The notes beneath the pieces were generated by a model, which saw only the letters and a list, made by a program, of their open reading frames with translations, was not told the origin of the DNA and searched no databases. Shown in pieces: positions 51,701 to 63,505 of a DNA stretch of 64,000 nt. The stretch comes from Apis mellifera (taxonomy: Eukaryota; Arthropoda; Insecta; Hymenoptera; Apidae): positions 12,917,086 to 12,981,085 of the forward strand of contig NC_037638.1 in NCBI RefSeq assembly GCF_003254395.2. The letters are read 5' to 3'. The translations under genes were made by a program, and so were the position numbers. Position 1 is the stretch's first letter; every line of letters begins with the position of its first letter.

Positions 51701-54700
51701 TTTTTTTTTTATTAAAATTGAGATTTTCCACTGAACTGGAATGAAATTTTCATTAAATAAATAAACTTTGGCTGAATTTGTATTATTTGAATAAATATTC
51801 AGAATTATATACGAGTGAAATACTACACGTATTTATTTTAAATCTGAATTTCGACAATTAATGGGAGAAACTAGTTTGCTTTTATTATACGGATTATTGT
51901 CCTTCAATGGGTTCATACGAGCACAACTTGTCTTTCTGAATCGAGATACTTTCGCTGGAGAGTCGTAGAGATGAGAAGAAACTTTCATCCGAAAATTTCC
52001 ATTCCAAAACGTTGGGAACACGAATATCTTACAAGAGAGAATAATAAAACATGTTTCCCTTGAGCAAAGACTAGCTATTTCGTGTTTTAGTATTGATTTA
52101 TAAGAGGTTACATGCATGAGGAATGCGGCTATAACTTGTGTGTAATTACACGTTCCCTCGATTGCGAGATTGTGCATTTATACACCTCTATCAATACCCA
52201 ATCGATCAAGTGCACAACTCTCTGTGATTACACACTTTTCGAATCATTTCGATTGGACAATGATTTAATTGCATGAATTATAAATCCTTCCACAGGATTT
52301 TTCGTGGAACAAAATATTTATTTACGAACGATACGAATTTAATTCAATAAAATGATAAATATATAATCATTGTTTTAGAAGAAGATCCTCTAAAAATACC
52401 AAATAAATTTAAACCAATTTTTCCTTTTGAAATTCAATTATATATCTTTATAAAAATTATAAAAATTATAAAATTATTGCAAACGAATATTCTCTCAGCT
52501 TTGACTCTCTCTTAATATTTTCCACGGGTTATAAATTAAGGATCTAAATATCAGAAAAGTATAAAATATTTTAAGTAGAATTTTATTAAAATTTTAGAAA
52601 TTGAATATTACACGTACGAGAAGAACATAATTGCCACGACGCTCGTTTCAAAGAGTAATAAAATAAATCACAAATTTAAACAACTTTATTTTCGCGCCAT
52701 TTATACGAATCATTATGCTGCTATTAATTAAAACTTTTAATTACCTCTCACGAATATGATGTATGATGTAAAATTATTAACTTGATGTGACACGATACGA
52801 GTTCTAGCAACAAGTGTCGCAATTCGGGCCTCCTTCAAGGACGCCTCAAGTCAAGTCCAGTGAACCTTCTTAGCTTCGAAGAATATAGTGCCGAGATCCG
52901 CGTAACGAATATGTAATGCGCATACGCACAATAGCATAGTTGCGATGAAAGTGGCTTGTAATCCGGGCTCAGCGAGGGGATTCATACTTGAGCGTCTCGT
53001 TAGCCGATTAAGGGAGTGTCCGTGCGCCGATTCAGCGAAAAGGACGATCGAAGAGTTAGCGGCGGCGCGTTGCATTGTCATCAAACGATCGAGATCGTTT
53101 TTCCTTTTTATCTGTTTCTTTCGTTCGAAAGGATAACGCTAACTGGAATCAATTGCCACCGAATTGTCTCGAACGAATCCAATTTAACCGTGGCGGGAGA
53201 GAGAGCTTAAAGGATACGAGATTAGATTCCTGTATTCTCTCACTTCTTTACGAGTGCAACTCGATAGGATTATAAACAGGATTCTTTTTTTTTTTAATGT
53301 TGATTGATTGAAATGATGGGAATTTTTGGAAAGATCGTGATTGAAATTCTGCGTTGTTTCTATATTTTTATATTGGCGTTAGACAAAATTAATAATTTGT
53401 TGATTAGATTCTATTATGATTTTTTTTTCATCGAATAATTAATTTTTTACAAGTTTAAAATATGTCGCCATTTTGAGCCACTTTTTTCTTTATATATTTA
53501 TATTATACTTTATATACTTTTTTCTTTATATATAAACGGTAATTAATTTTAATTTTCAAGTTATTGGTAAAAAAAATCTTTTGATTTAAGCGAAGATGGA
53601 TTTAAATCTTAAAATGGAATCTTTTTTAAAATTTCTTTTATGATATACGATAAGAAAATTAAAATTTCGATTCATTGTAATTTTTGGTTGCTTATGAATT
53701 TGAAATGACATTCAGATTTAAACTAGATTTTTTAATAAATAATTTTTTTTATAAAATTTTATAACTGCAAAGATTAAGAGGAATAAAGATCTTAGTTTTA
53801 AAATTGACAATCAAATTCTTGGAAATAAAAATTTGCTTGTGGATCATAACAAGATGCAAGTGAAGAAAATAAAGTGTGTTTACGACTTCGTGATTCCGTG
53901 AACTCGCTCCAGCTTTGGCATCTAACTCGTTCTCAAAGACATTGATCTCGCTCGAATCTCCTTTCCCTCGTTGAGAACTTGATCCTTTCTACACGCGGTA
54001 TCGTATTGTACCAGGTTGCATATCTTCCACTGAACATCGATTACGATTCCATTGAAATATGCACGCGGATGGGGCGTCGTTACACGCCCATTGTCATTCA
54101 TTAGAAACAATCATCGATCGTAACTTCGATTCTCGATCGATGAAAAATGACAGAAAATTCGAGAAGCTTAAAAGCTGTTTTCTATTACATTAACTTATAT
54201 GAAAGAATATTTTCGATCTTAATTATAACTATTTTAATCAAAACGTGAATAAAATATAATATAGATATTCTTTAGTAGTAAAATGCACGTATTAATTATT
54301 TCGAGATTAAAAACAGGATATATGTTTCAAAACGATTTTTATATTTATAAAACTGTCACAATTTTTCCTGTAACATAGAATTTTAATTGTTAGTAAACAT
54401 CGAAATTTAATAAACTTATTATTCTTTTCAATTATTCATTTAAAGTAAATAAGATATATAATAAGAGGAATATGATTTTCCATTCTCATTCGTTGTTAAA
54501 AATGTTCGAAAAAGAGAAGAAGGGTATGCGCTTATTGGAAATCGATAAGGTTATTTCTCTCCGTGAAGACAAATCAGATTCTTTCCATATCGATTCGCAT
54601 CAACCGCTACTCCGATCCGTAATCATTCGTCCTTGAAATACCAAGAGACATTCCTCTCTGTCTCGGAATCATGTCACTCCCATGATCGAGAGATCCCAAG

Positions 54701-55483
54701 GTCAAGACGAGTTTAAACCTCCGCCTTGCTCTGCAATTTTTACTTTTTTTTATTCCCAAGGAAATGCATCGAGAATAATAAATTAATCGTCCAGGGTCAA
54801 CGAGTTGTATACTCACGAGTATATATATATATATATTCCTTGCTGGAAAATCGTCTAACGGTGATGTCCCAAGGCTCTAATTATATCCTCGGTTCGCTTC
54901 ATAATCATAAACCGTACCTTTTCCATTGATTCCACAATTTGACGCTCGTAGAGAATTCGAGCTCGTCGATGGTGGGAAAAGTGATCCGTGCTCGTCGACT
55001 GTCGTTCGCGGCCGAGTAATTTATCGCCGACCGAGAGGATGCTCGTTGATCCTTAATAATATCCTTTCAGCGTGGATTCATGGGTGATGAATGCGCTGTG
55101 ACCAGGTCGTGTCCGTTTTGTACCTGTTACACGCGATTTTGTCGTTTTGCTATTTCTCTCTCTTTTAGTTCATAAACGTAGTAATATTCTTGCTTTAAAA
55201 AAATGTGCGAAAAAAGATGGAAAATACGAGGAAGTTGTGAATATGAGAGAATTTAACATTGCAGTATTGGAAATATAATTTAAATTTCTAATTATATAAG
55301 ATATTTGAAAGTGTATGAATTTAAAAAAAAAATCATTTGAATAATTTTATTTTTTTAAACAATTACATAAATTTTTAGCATCAAAATTTCTTTTATAATC
55401 GTGTTTATCTAATTTCTAATAAAAATTCTTAAATGGTAGTGATCTTATTTAAAATTGCTTTTTCTAATGATACAATATTAATA
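48796..55483. other. Non-coding region with GC-richer pockets
   Basis: No gene is supported. GC-richer pockets lie at about 48800-49320, 50640-51240, 51840-52250, 52800-53270, 53880-54140 and 54480-55160, separated by AT-rich DNA. In the 52.85-53.08 kb pocket a minus-strand frame with a real ATG at 53081 (76 codons) contains one hydrophobic stretch (LQATFIATMLLCVCALHI), but both strands are open there and nothing is recognisable. The segment ends at the TA target site (55482-55483) of mariner copy 3. Confidence 0.5.
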
Positions 55484-56420
55484 TTGGGTTGGCAACTAAG
55501 TAATTGCGGATTTTTTTTAGAAAATCAAAGACAATTTTTTCATGGAACTAAATAACTTTATTCTGTAATGTGTTGTCCATTTTGATCAATGACCTTTTGC
55601 CATCTTTCAGGCAGCATCATAATCCCACGTTCATAAAACTTCTGGTTTTTATTAGCAAAAAACTGAATCAGGTACGATTTGATATCATCATCATTATTGA
55701 AATTTTTACCATTCCAGGAGTTTTGTAAAGATCGAAACAAAAAGTAATCAGATGGTGCAAGGTCAGGACTATATGGTGGATGTGGCAAAACATCCCAACC
55801 AAGCTCCAATAATTTTTGCCGAGTGACCAAAGATGTGTGTGGCCTTGCATCGTCATGATGGAATACAACACCTTTTCGATTTGTCAATTCGGGCCGCTTT
55901 TCTTCAACTGCATTGTTTAATTTCGTTAGTTGTTCAATGTAGACAACAGAATTGATCGTTCGGTTGGGTGGTAAGAGTTCAAAATAGACAATTCCTTTGT
56001 AATCCCACCAAACTGATAACAAAACCTTCTTTCGACGAATATCAGCTTTTGATGTTGTTCGAGCTGGTTCACGTGGCCTGCTCCACGATCTTTTCCGCTT
56101 GATATTGTTGTAAACAACCCATTTTTCATCGCCAGTTATCAGTCGTTTTAAAAATGGATCATTTTCATTACGTTTCTTTAGCAAATCGCAGCTGTTAATG
56201 CGTTGCGTTAAATGCTTTTCTTTCAGTTCGTGAGGAACCCATGTATCGAGTTTTTGAACATAGCCAAGTTGTTTTAAGTGGTTTTCAATGCATGTATGCG
56301 ATACATGAAGCTTCTCTGCAATCTCACGAGTTGTACTGTGACGATGCGAATCGATTATTGCTTTGATTAGGTCGTCATCAACTTCAACTGAAATCCGCAA
56401 TTATTTAGTTGCCAACCCAA
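55484..56420 (-). mobile_element. Mariner-like element, copy 3 (best-preserved deletion derivative)
   Basis: This 937-bp element is flanked by TA at 55482-55483 and 56421-56422. Complete ~30-bp terminal inverted repeats start TTGGGTTGGC, with one mismatch (AAGTAA left, AAATAA right). Transposase is on the minus strand and continuous. The 5' inverted repeat passes directly into transposase codons, so the element lacks the usual leader, start codon and N-terminal part of the gene. This matches the junction in the other two copies. Because ends and target duplication are intact, the element should be mobilisable in trans if a full-length relative supplies transposase; that is inference. Confidence 0.95.
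55558..56400 (-). pseudogene. N-truncated mariner transposase, frame open but without ATG
   Basis: This is a continuous frame of 280 codons, against about 345 for complete mariner transposases. Its parts in order are: a second helix-turn-helix (about residues 22-50, TTREIAEKLHVSHTC), the TGDEKW block with the first catalytic aspartate (near 89-94), HHDDARPH with the second, YSPDLAPSDYFLF with the third at D34D spacing, and C-terminal LPERWQKVIDQNGQHITE. The usual N in HxDNARPH is replaced by D. The first helix-turn-helix and linker are missing. The frame is bounded upstream by a TAA inside the inverted repeat. It begins TTG CGG ATT, and the first ATG in frame is codon 261, so no normal translation start exists. 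It is called a pseudogene for that reason despite having no internal stop. Confidence 0.9.
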
Positions 56421-56422
56421 TA

Positions 56423-56700
56423 CATTAAACATTTCTCAATTTTCTTGTTTCTTTCTTTCGATTTTAAATATTATCGAGAGAAAATTGTGTCTCGTAAAAT
56501 TCGACCAACCCCTCGTTTACATCCATTACTTCCCATTTCGCTTCCTACATTACCATATTTTCCATAATTTAACCATTGTCGAACGATCAAAGGTGAGCAA
56601 GACCAGAATTCCGTCCAAAAGACCATCGATTGTTGTATTCCATTCGCAAACGTCATTTCTCACGGTTTCGTTATCGGGCAAACATAACGATCTGTTTGCA
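56423..56700. other. Non-coding gap between mariner copy 3 and the E-box cluster
   Basis: This short AT-rich to GC-richer transition has frames open on both strands (56471-56656 minus, 56485-56790 plus) and no recognisable content. Confidence 0.4.
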
Positions 56701-56766
56701 CGGCCGGTAATGAAGGTCGATATGCATGCGCGGCGGCGCCGATGCCACGAGTATCGTCGTCGTATT

Positions 56767-56940
56767 CACGTGCCGACGCCGATTAATTAAATATTCGCGC
56801 GCACGTGCGTGAACGCATATATGCACGGCGACGGGCACGTGCCACCGTGTCGAAAGGCGCGTTTCGAAAATCCCTATGGGCGCTCTTCCGCTCGACGCAC
56901 TCGTATAAATAGAAACGCCTCCTCTCCCCGTGTTGGAGTC
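56767..56940 (+). promoter_or_regulatory. Candidate promoter: three CACGTG E-boxes and a TATA box
   Basis: Three perfect CACGTG palindromes occur at 56767-56772, 56802-56807 and 56836-56841. A consensus TATAAATAG follows at 56904-56912 in a GC-rich context. A transcription start would be expected near 56935-56945. CACGTG is the canonical site for bHLH factors such as CLOCK/CYCLE, MYC/MAX and USF-type proteins. No protein-coding frame begins close downstream, so it could drive a non-coding RNA or a non-coding first exon spliced to the plus-strand gene at 62.4 kb. It is a candidate from motifs alone. Confidence 0.45.
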
Positions 56941-59900
56941 TGCGAATTGTTGGCCAAGTCTATTTTCGAGGTTGTGGATGTTTTGTGGGGTTTTTTTTTT
57001 GAAATATTTGTCGCGTGAAGGATAGACGGGAAACGGAGAAACTTTGATCCTGCTGTTTTCCAGTGGAAACTAACGTGGATGGAGGTTTAATTTTTTCCAA
57101 AGCGTTAACTTGATGCGTCATCGAATCGAATTAAAATATCTCTTCGCGGAAGAGATTTTTTTTCGTTTTTAACTTTGAGGATTATATTTTTTGTAGAGCA
57201 TACTCTTGTATAATTTAATCGTTTGTGAAATTTTTCTTATAGGATTAATAGATTATTATTAATATATAAAATTCCAATATATAAAATCCAATGATATGTT
57301 ATTGTGTAACAATATTAATTTTGTAATATGATTTGTGATTCATACAAAATATAAAACAACGTAAAATATGATTTTAAATATTTGTGATATTATTCTATAA
57401 TATTGTTTAAAAATTTACCATATAAAGATATTCAATTGTATTATATAAAAGTGTTTATAAGCAAATTTCACATAAGCGTTATTAAAATTTCTTTCGCGTA
57501 AATCAAGTTATATCATATCTACGAAACGTACGAGATAAACCAGTTATTCCATTCATATTCCTCCAATTTTACAATGCAATAATTTTAACTTTCGTTCCGC
57601 TGTGAAAAATCGTAATATTATTTAAAGAAATTCTTCTTTCTTATTTTCCTCTTTTTAAAAAAAGAGCGAGACGAACGCGTGCGATATTTCGCAAAGAACT
57701 GCTAACAATCTTAGAAAAAAACCGCAACCTGAACAACTTCGTACATACATACATTTCCCCGTCCACGAGAGACGTCTTGTTGCTTCTAACAAAAAGTCGA
57801 CGAGGATTTGACGCATCATGTTCGATCGGGGACGAGCGAATAATATCGAAACCAGTCTCTCACGTGTGGCGAGCCGCGCGCAAAAACCCGTGAAAACCAC
57901 GAGGTGGTATAGTACGATCGTGGTACGGTTCGATAACGATGGCTCAGTACCAGCAGCCAAGTGAAATTTTACACCGGATGCAATCCGAGAAACGGCACAA
58001 TAGAAAATGCTGTCCGCCCGCCTTTTATCAACCTTTCCTTGCGCAAAGGAGAGTCTCTCTATTAACGAGCCATGCGGGACACTTTCCTGCGCGCCGCGTT
58101 TTTCATTCTCTCCTCTCCTGTCGAGCCAAACCCAGCCAACGATCGATCCGCGTTGCCATATGGCACTCGGGGCTCGCATTCGGTTCGTGTATATATTGCG
58201 CGTGCATCGAAAGGGATGCACCAGACGAGACGGGAATATTTCGCGTTTGCAATTCAGATTTAGAGGAGATTATTTATGGTTTTGATTATAATCGAAATTT
58301 AACGCTTTTTACGCGTAATGAAATTGATTTGATTGTTGCTATGTATTTGATATTATTTTTAATACAGTTTCTTTGAATTGTTTTTTTTTATAATAAATTA
58401 AAAATGAATATATTACGAAACGGAGCGACATTGAGATTTAATTTAATATTAAAAAATTGGTTGTACATCGTTCTTTTTTTTTTTTGTTAATTTAATTTAA
58501 GTTTTTTTAAGTTTTATTTAAAATAATATTTTAATATTTTTTTATAAGAGTAATCTTTTATTTCCAATAGCGTTTAGAAGTCTGTTTGTGGGCATTGTAA
58601 ATCTTTCGAATAAAATGGACATCTGATTTAAAATTTGTGAATTTTGTTCGAAAATTTTTACGTTGACAGATTGTTGCACAATGAGCGGATCGAGTGTTTG
58701 CTTTATGAAGAACAAACACAGATGTACGATGATGAGATATGGTGTGCTAGAATACATATTCTCGTTCTTTTTTTTTTTTTTATTTCTGCGAACGAGGAAT
58801 TTGAACATTGTTTGACATTCTTTCGATATTATTGACCAATATTATTCGCGCGTGAATAATATGAATTCGATTATACATCAATGAAACGGTATTTCTCGAG
58901 CAAAACGCGCGTACTACTTCTGAAAACTATGTCTATATAACGATGACAGGCATTCCGTGATCGTACGATGACGTGATCTTTGTAAAAAGTAACCGCTAGC
59001 GCGCAATAAATAATCAACGTGAGACTGCATATTGATTCGATTGAAATTCATGTTCTATTTTCATTTGTATCCGTCTCTCATTCATGCTATGAGAATTGTA
59101 GCAACGAGATCGTAAATTAAACTATTAATTTTATGCTTAGAGGAAGAAAGTTTTATTTTTTCTTGTTTAAAAGAAGATTATCTGAGATTCTATTATTAGC
59201 ATTGACACAGATATTTTCATAATTGCTTATATCTTTATTAACTCTGTTTTTTTTGAATATTAAAATCCATCAAATTTCAAGTCAATTTATATTAATTTTT
59301 TTATTAAAATAATACAATACAGAGAAGAATATTATTAAAAATGTGCATTTTAATTCAAGGCTAAATATTTTTAAGGAAATACATAAAAATCTTGATTTAA
59401 AATATATAAAATCAATAATTTAATATAAAATCAATATAGAAGAGAGATAGCATGAAAGGGACATTTTTGTTTCAAACAAGATATAAAAAAAAATTAAAAG
59501 AATAATTATTTAAGTTATAAATATACATTTAGTTTTTGATTTTTTTTATAAATTTTTTAAAAAATCTATTTCTTTTGATAAATTGATTGTATTAAAAAAG
59601 ACATTTATGAAAGAAACAATTTAATAAAAAAGAATAATATTGAAAATAAATCATTTCTTCAGATATCAAAATCACAATATCCTCGATTTATTTCATTTAT
59701 TACCAAAGAAATAGTCTTATTTCTTTTTAATAAATTAAATTGAATTTTCTTTCTGTATTATTTCGTTTACCCTACCTTCTACAAGTGCAAAATTCAAATA
59801 AAATTTTAGAAAGAATAATTATGAAAATATGATATATTCTTATTTATAACCTTTTAAGAATATTAAATGAAAAATACAATTCATTATTCTTGAAGCATTA

Positions 59901-60080
59901 CCCTAGATCAATTTTCTATCTTAAAAAAATTTAAAATATTCAATACTTATATCCTTTTCAAAAGTATCAAATATCTCTTTAATATATAATTACAAAATTC
60001 AAAGTTTGGTTAAATCCGTATGGATAACAATCTAGAAAACAAATAAAATATTAAATTCAGCGTCGAATCCTAAAACACTC
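56941..60080. other. Non-coding region with a CpG-rich island at 57.7-58.3 kb
   Basis: A CpG-rich island (about 57660-58260) is open on both strands, with 188 codons on the minus strand starting at GTG and 145 on the plus strand. Neither is recognisable, and mutual overlap suggests base composition rather than coding. The stretch 59100-60080 is very AT-rich with no gene. Confidence 0.45.
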
Positions 60081-62362
60081 GAAATCGGTGCTCTATAAAA
60101 CTCTAACCAAACCTCACAATACCCATCAACGCAGCCTCCTCCCAATCGTACACAAAAGGGTACTACTGCTCCCCTCACCCTCCCACGCGCAAGAATCGAT
60201 CAATCGCCACCCGTTAACGGCGGCCCGATCGCGTGTATCGGTGCACGCGGGCGCGAGTGGGCGACCGGTTCGAGCGGGTTTCCGAAAGGAAAAGGCATTC
60301 CAGGCCGCAAAGTGGCGGATCGCTTGCTGATTGGAGGACGGTGTACGCGCGTACGCGTTCGGCACTCCGCTTCCACTGCCCCCCTGTTCCAGACAGAGAA
60401 AGGAGCGCGTCTTGGGGACAGAGAGAGAGAGAGAGATACAACCGCGGCGCTGCGGCGAGAGTTTAGAGGCGAGTGTCGAGTGGAGCGCGCGAGTGGAATG
60501 GAATCGCGTGTGTTTCTTTCTTCCCCACTTGCCGGTGCGCGCCGCGTCGTGTTGCATACGTGCTCTACCGTTGGTGCGCGCGCGGGATTAGGAGAGTCGC
60601 ACCAGTAGGCCACCGGCGCTCGACGCCTTTGCGTCTCTTTTTCACCGGCTCGCGCGGCTCCGACCTACCGTAAAACGATGGTCCTCGATCCGCCGATATC
60701 GCTGTGAAGAAATGGATCGATCGAGATAGAATAAAAATTTTTCTTTCGACACGAGTTTCTCTTTTGAATGTATAATGTATCATTTTGGGTTTTCTCTCTC
60801 TCTCTCTTACTCTCGAGTGTGTTTGGATCGATCGATGAATAAAGAGTACGCTCTTTAAGACAACTTTTTCTTCATAATTCCGAGTGTTTGGATCGAAAAC
60901 TGTGAACGTTTAGTCAATTTTTAACCCGATTAAAGAAAGATCGAAAGATTGCCAGAATCCGGCTCTACTTGAAAGATCGCGGTTGTACACCGCTCGATCT
61001 ATCAACTCGAGGCTCGCCCTCGATCGCGTGACGCGGAGGAACAACTTTCGCGTCGGCAAAATTACCTCTTCCTTCTTCGATCGAATTTGTTGTTAATAAC
61101 AATTTACAAATCGTTTGTTAGATAGTAGTAGTTATTAGAAAGAATAAAGAGAAACAATACAGATTATGATGAATATATACGAAAACGCAAACGAAGGATA
61201 TTTAAATGAGAATTACGAAGAATGTCAGACAATTGAAAAAAGAAAAAAAGAAATCAGTTAAGACAGTCCATAAAAGTGTAAAACTTGGAAAGGAAAGAAA
61301 AGAAGATGTTTATCTTAAACGTTGAGAAAAATTCGCATAAATTGTCCTAAAATAAAAAAATAAATAAATAAGTGTGCCGAGTGTGTCGAAACGTTTGCAT
61401 AAGTGGAATTTTGAAAATTGACGACTATTTTGAAATAACCAGACTTTCTTTCGAAAAAATCGTGCGACTATTCGCAATCTAATCTGGAATCGAGCCAGCC
61501 AGAGTCTTTAGGCGCAAACTATTGAGAGAAGTACGAGTTGCATCGAGAGAAATATTTTTAAAAAACGCGTGCATGGACGTTGAAAGCTTTATCCTGTGTG
61601 CATTGCACTGTCATTACGGTGCACGGGAGCAAGTAATATCGGTGTTCCGAGGATGAGATTGCGGAACGATTGTTTGGGAGGATAACCGCGAATTACGCGT
61701 AAGTGTCGGGAGTTTGTGACTTTCCTTCTGATACGTTAGAAGGCGTGCAACGAGGAGGATTGGTTATTGCGTATCGTAAAATTAATGCGTTTAACCTTCT
61801 GGGAGAAAGAGGTTAAAAATTGTTCGGAAATTTTGTGAATTCGATCGTTGAACGATACCGAGTGATTATGTCAATTTTGTTTATATATTTTTTACGAGAA
61901 AATATCAAACAAGATTAAGAAACTTTAAAGAGAATTTAAAATTAGAGTTTTTAAGGATGAGATAATTTTTTTCTAGAAATCCAGTCTCCACTCAAAATAA
62001 CGAGATGTTAAAACAAGAGCAAAATAAATCTTAAGACAATAAATCGATAAGCAATTTCGATAAATCAAAGAACAAATCAATCGTTTTATAAATTTCGAAT
62101 AATCGAAACAATTTCTCTCTCCAAACCGAACAAATAAGTAAATAAGTAGTAATTTTCATCGAATCGACGATCATCTTTAATGATATTGATATATCAAAAC
62201 AATTGTAAACATTGGTAAAAGGAATATGAGATCTTTAAAAATTGATTCGACGCTTATCCACGAGCGGATCGAAGAGAAGTATCGAAGAGAAAGAGCGGCG
62301 GCGCCTCCAATTCGCGGAATACCCTCGTAACGGCGATGACGCGCGTCGAGTAGTTATTTCGG
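60080..62362 (+). promoter_or_regulatory. CpG-rich putative promoter and 5' leader of the 62.4-kb gene
   Basis: The composition switches sharply from AT-rich to CpG-rich at about 60060 and stays so to about 60720. CTATAAAAC near 60091 and a (GA)n GAGA-factor-like tract at about 60420-60436 lie there. The segment 60720-62240 is of intermediate composition without a protein frame and is a plausible leader or first intron. The last 120 bases before 62363 are GC-rich again. The position relative to the 381-codon exon makes this the likely promoter region. The actual start site and any leader splicing cannot be read from sequence alone. Confidence 0.4.
62336..62353 (+). other. Short upstream open reading frame
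   Basis: ATG ACG CGC GTC GAG TAG, five codons, ends nine bases before the main ATG at 62363 and in the same frame. If it lies in the mRNA, ribosomes would have to reinitiate or leaky-scan to reach the main start. The main ATG has C at -3, a weak context, so the upstream frame may affect output. Confidence 0.5.
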
Positions 62363-63505
62363 ATGTACATCATCGAGGAAGATAGTGGGGACGACGGCGG
62401 ATGCCGTCTGATCTCCGTCCGTCAGTGCGCCGAGGCTGACGGAGCGCGCGAGACATCGTGTCCCGAGAAAGAGCGATCGAGCTCCCCTCTCGACCAAGAC
62501 GACGTCGACACCGCTAGCCTGCTGGACGTCAACTGTTTCCCACGTGTTCACAAGACACCGCACATCCTCAAGAAATCCGTCTCCCTGGATGAGAAGAAGA
62601 GGGATCAGTTCAAATCGTCTCCTCGTCGTCGCGCGGACGGCAGACGGAACTCGTCCTTCGAGACGCGAAATCATCAGGATGAGGATATCGGGCGGACGGG
62701 TAAAATAATCGTGGAGGAAAATGGGTTCGACGTGGAGGAAATCTCTGTGAAGCGATTGTTGGAAGTTGTGGATTGCAAGAGTGTTTACGACGACCAAGGA
62801 TACAAAACGACGGTGAACTTTCAGTACAGGGACACTCTGACGAGATACTGTTCGAATGGGTCGAAGAGTATCGAGAGGGCGCGAGGGTTGAGGAGAAGCG
62901 TGTCAGCGCCTGGAAACGGGTCTTGCCAAGAGTCCGAGAACACGGACAATACCTCGACAACCAAAGACAGCGACAGCCAAAGCACCTCGAAGGATTGCAA
63001 GGATACCAAAGAGTTCGCGTTCGCGAAGAAAGGTTCGAGGAGCGTTTCCTCGAGTAAAACGGATGGCGGCCAATCGGCCAGATATCGTTCGAGGACGAGC
63101 AGATCGCAGGAATTCGCAACCAAGACCGAGCAATTGATCGCCAGGAGGCAAGATCATTCCGGTCGAAGGGCTAGAGCCTCCTCGTTCGTGATCGAGAGGA
63201 AGAGGTATCGCCAGGCCGCGATTGCATCCTCCAAGTCGAGCGAGGATCTGTCGAGGTGCACGTTGGGCAGCAACGATACCTCCACGGACGCCGATGGAAT
63301 GCGGAACAGCAACAGCGCTGTGGCGGGCGTCGACGAGAACGAAGGATGCGTTCTGCTCGGGGTTCGATCCCTCGAGGAGGGCCCCCAGCCGTTGTCCCCG
63401 ATCCCGCGGCAGGAGGACAGGTGCACGAGGAGGGACAGGGAGCGCGCTAGGATCCTTAGACGGAGGAGAATCAATGGAAGATCGGCCTCGGTGCCTAGAG
63501 TACAC
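62363..63505 (+). CDS. First coding exon of a basic serine-rich protein (partial gene, 381 codons)
   Basis: A long plus-strand frame from ATG 62363 reaches a consensus donor CAC|GTGAGT at 63505/63506 after exactly 381 codons (phase 0). The frame beyond it loses protein character and stops at 63571, supporting splicing. Upstream it is closed by TAG 62351-62353, so this ATG is the likely start. The protein is hydrophilic and probably disordered: an acidic N-terminus (MYIIEEDSGDDGG), then Ser/Arg-rich sequence with no membrane segment. Two exact 14-3-3 mode-I motifs (RSVSAP at 178-183, RSASVP at 373-378) and several basic phosphosite-like motifs (KKSVSLD at 70-76, RRNSS at 94-98, RARASS at 269-274) are present. 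A predicted helix at 121-140 includes ISVKRLLEVVD. Codon use is GC-rich, unlike the flanks. I do not recognise the family. It looks like the regulatory N-terminus of a cytoplasmic signalling or scaffold protein whose domains lie beyond the window. Confidence 0.82.

Noticed and set aside
57655..58221. 188-codon minus-strand frame in a CpG-rich island
   Set aside because: It begins at GTG rather than ATG, overlaps a 145-codon frame on the other strand, has no domain and no splice context. Low stop density in CpG-rich DNA explains it.
60126..60613. Several overlapping frames of 75-143 codons on both strands
   Set aside because: They lie in the CpG-rich putative promoter, all overlap each other, and none has recognisable content.
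62354..63505. Long minus-strand frames (up to 200 codons) opposite the 381-codon exon
   Set aside because: They are shadows of the plus-strand exon: GC-rich serine/arginine codons read backwards rarely give stops. The plus frame has a start, a donor site and coherent composition.
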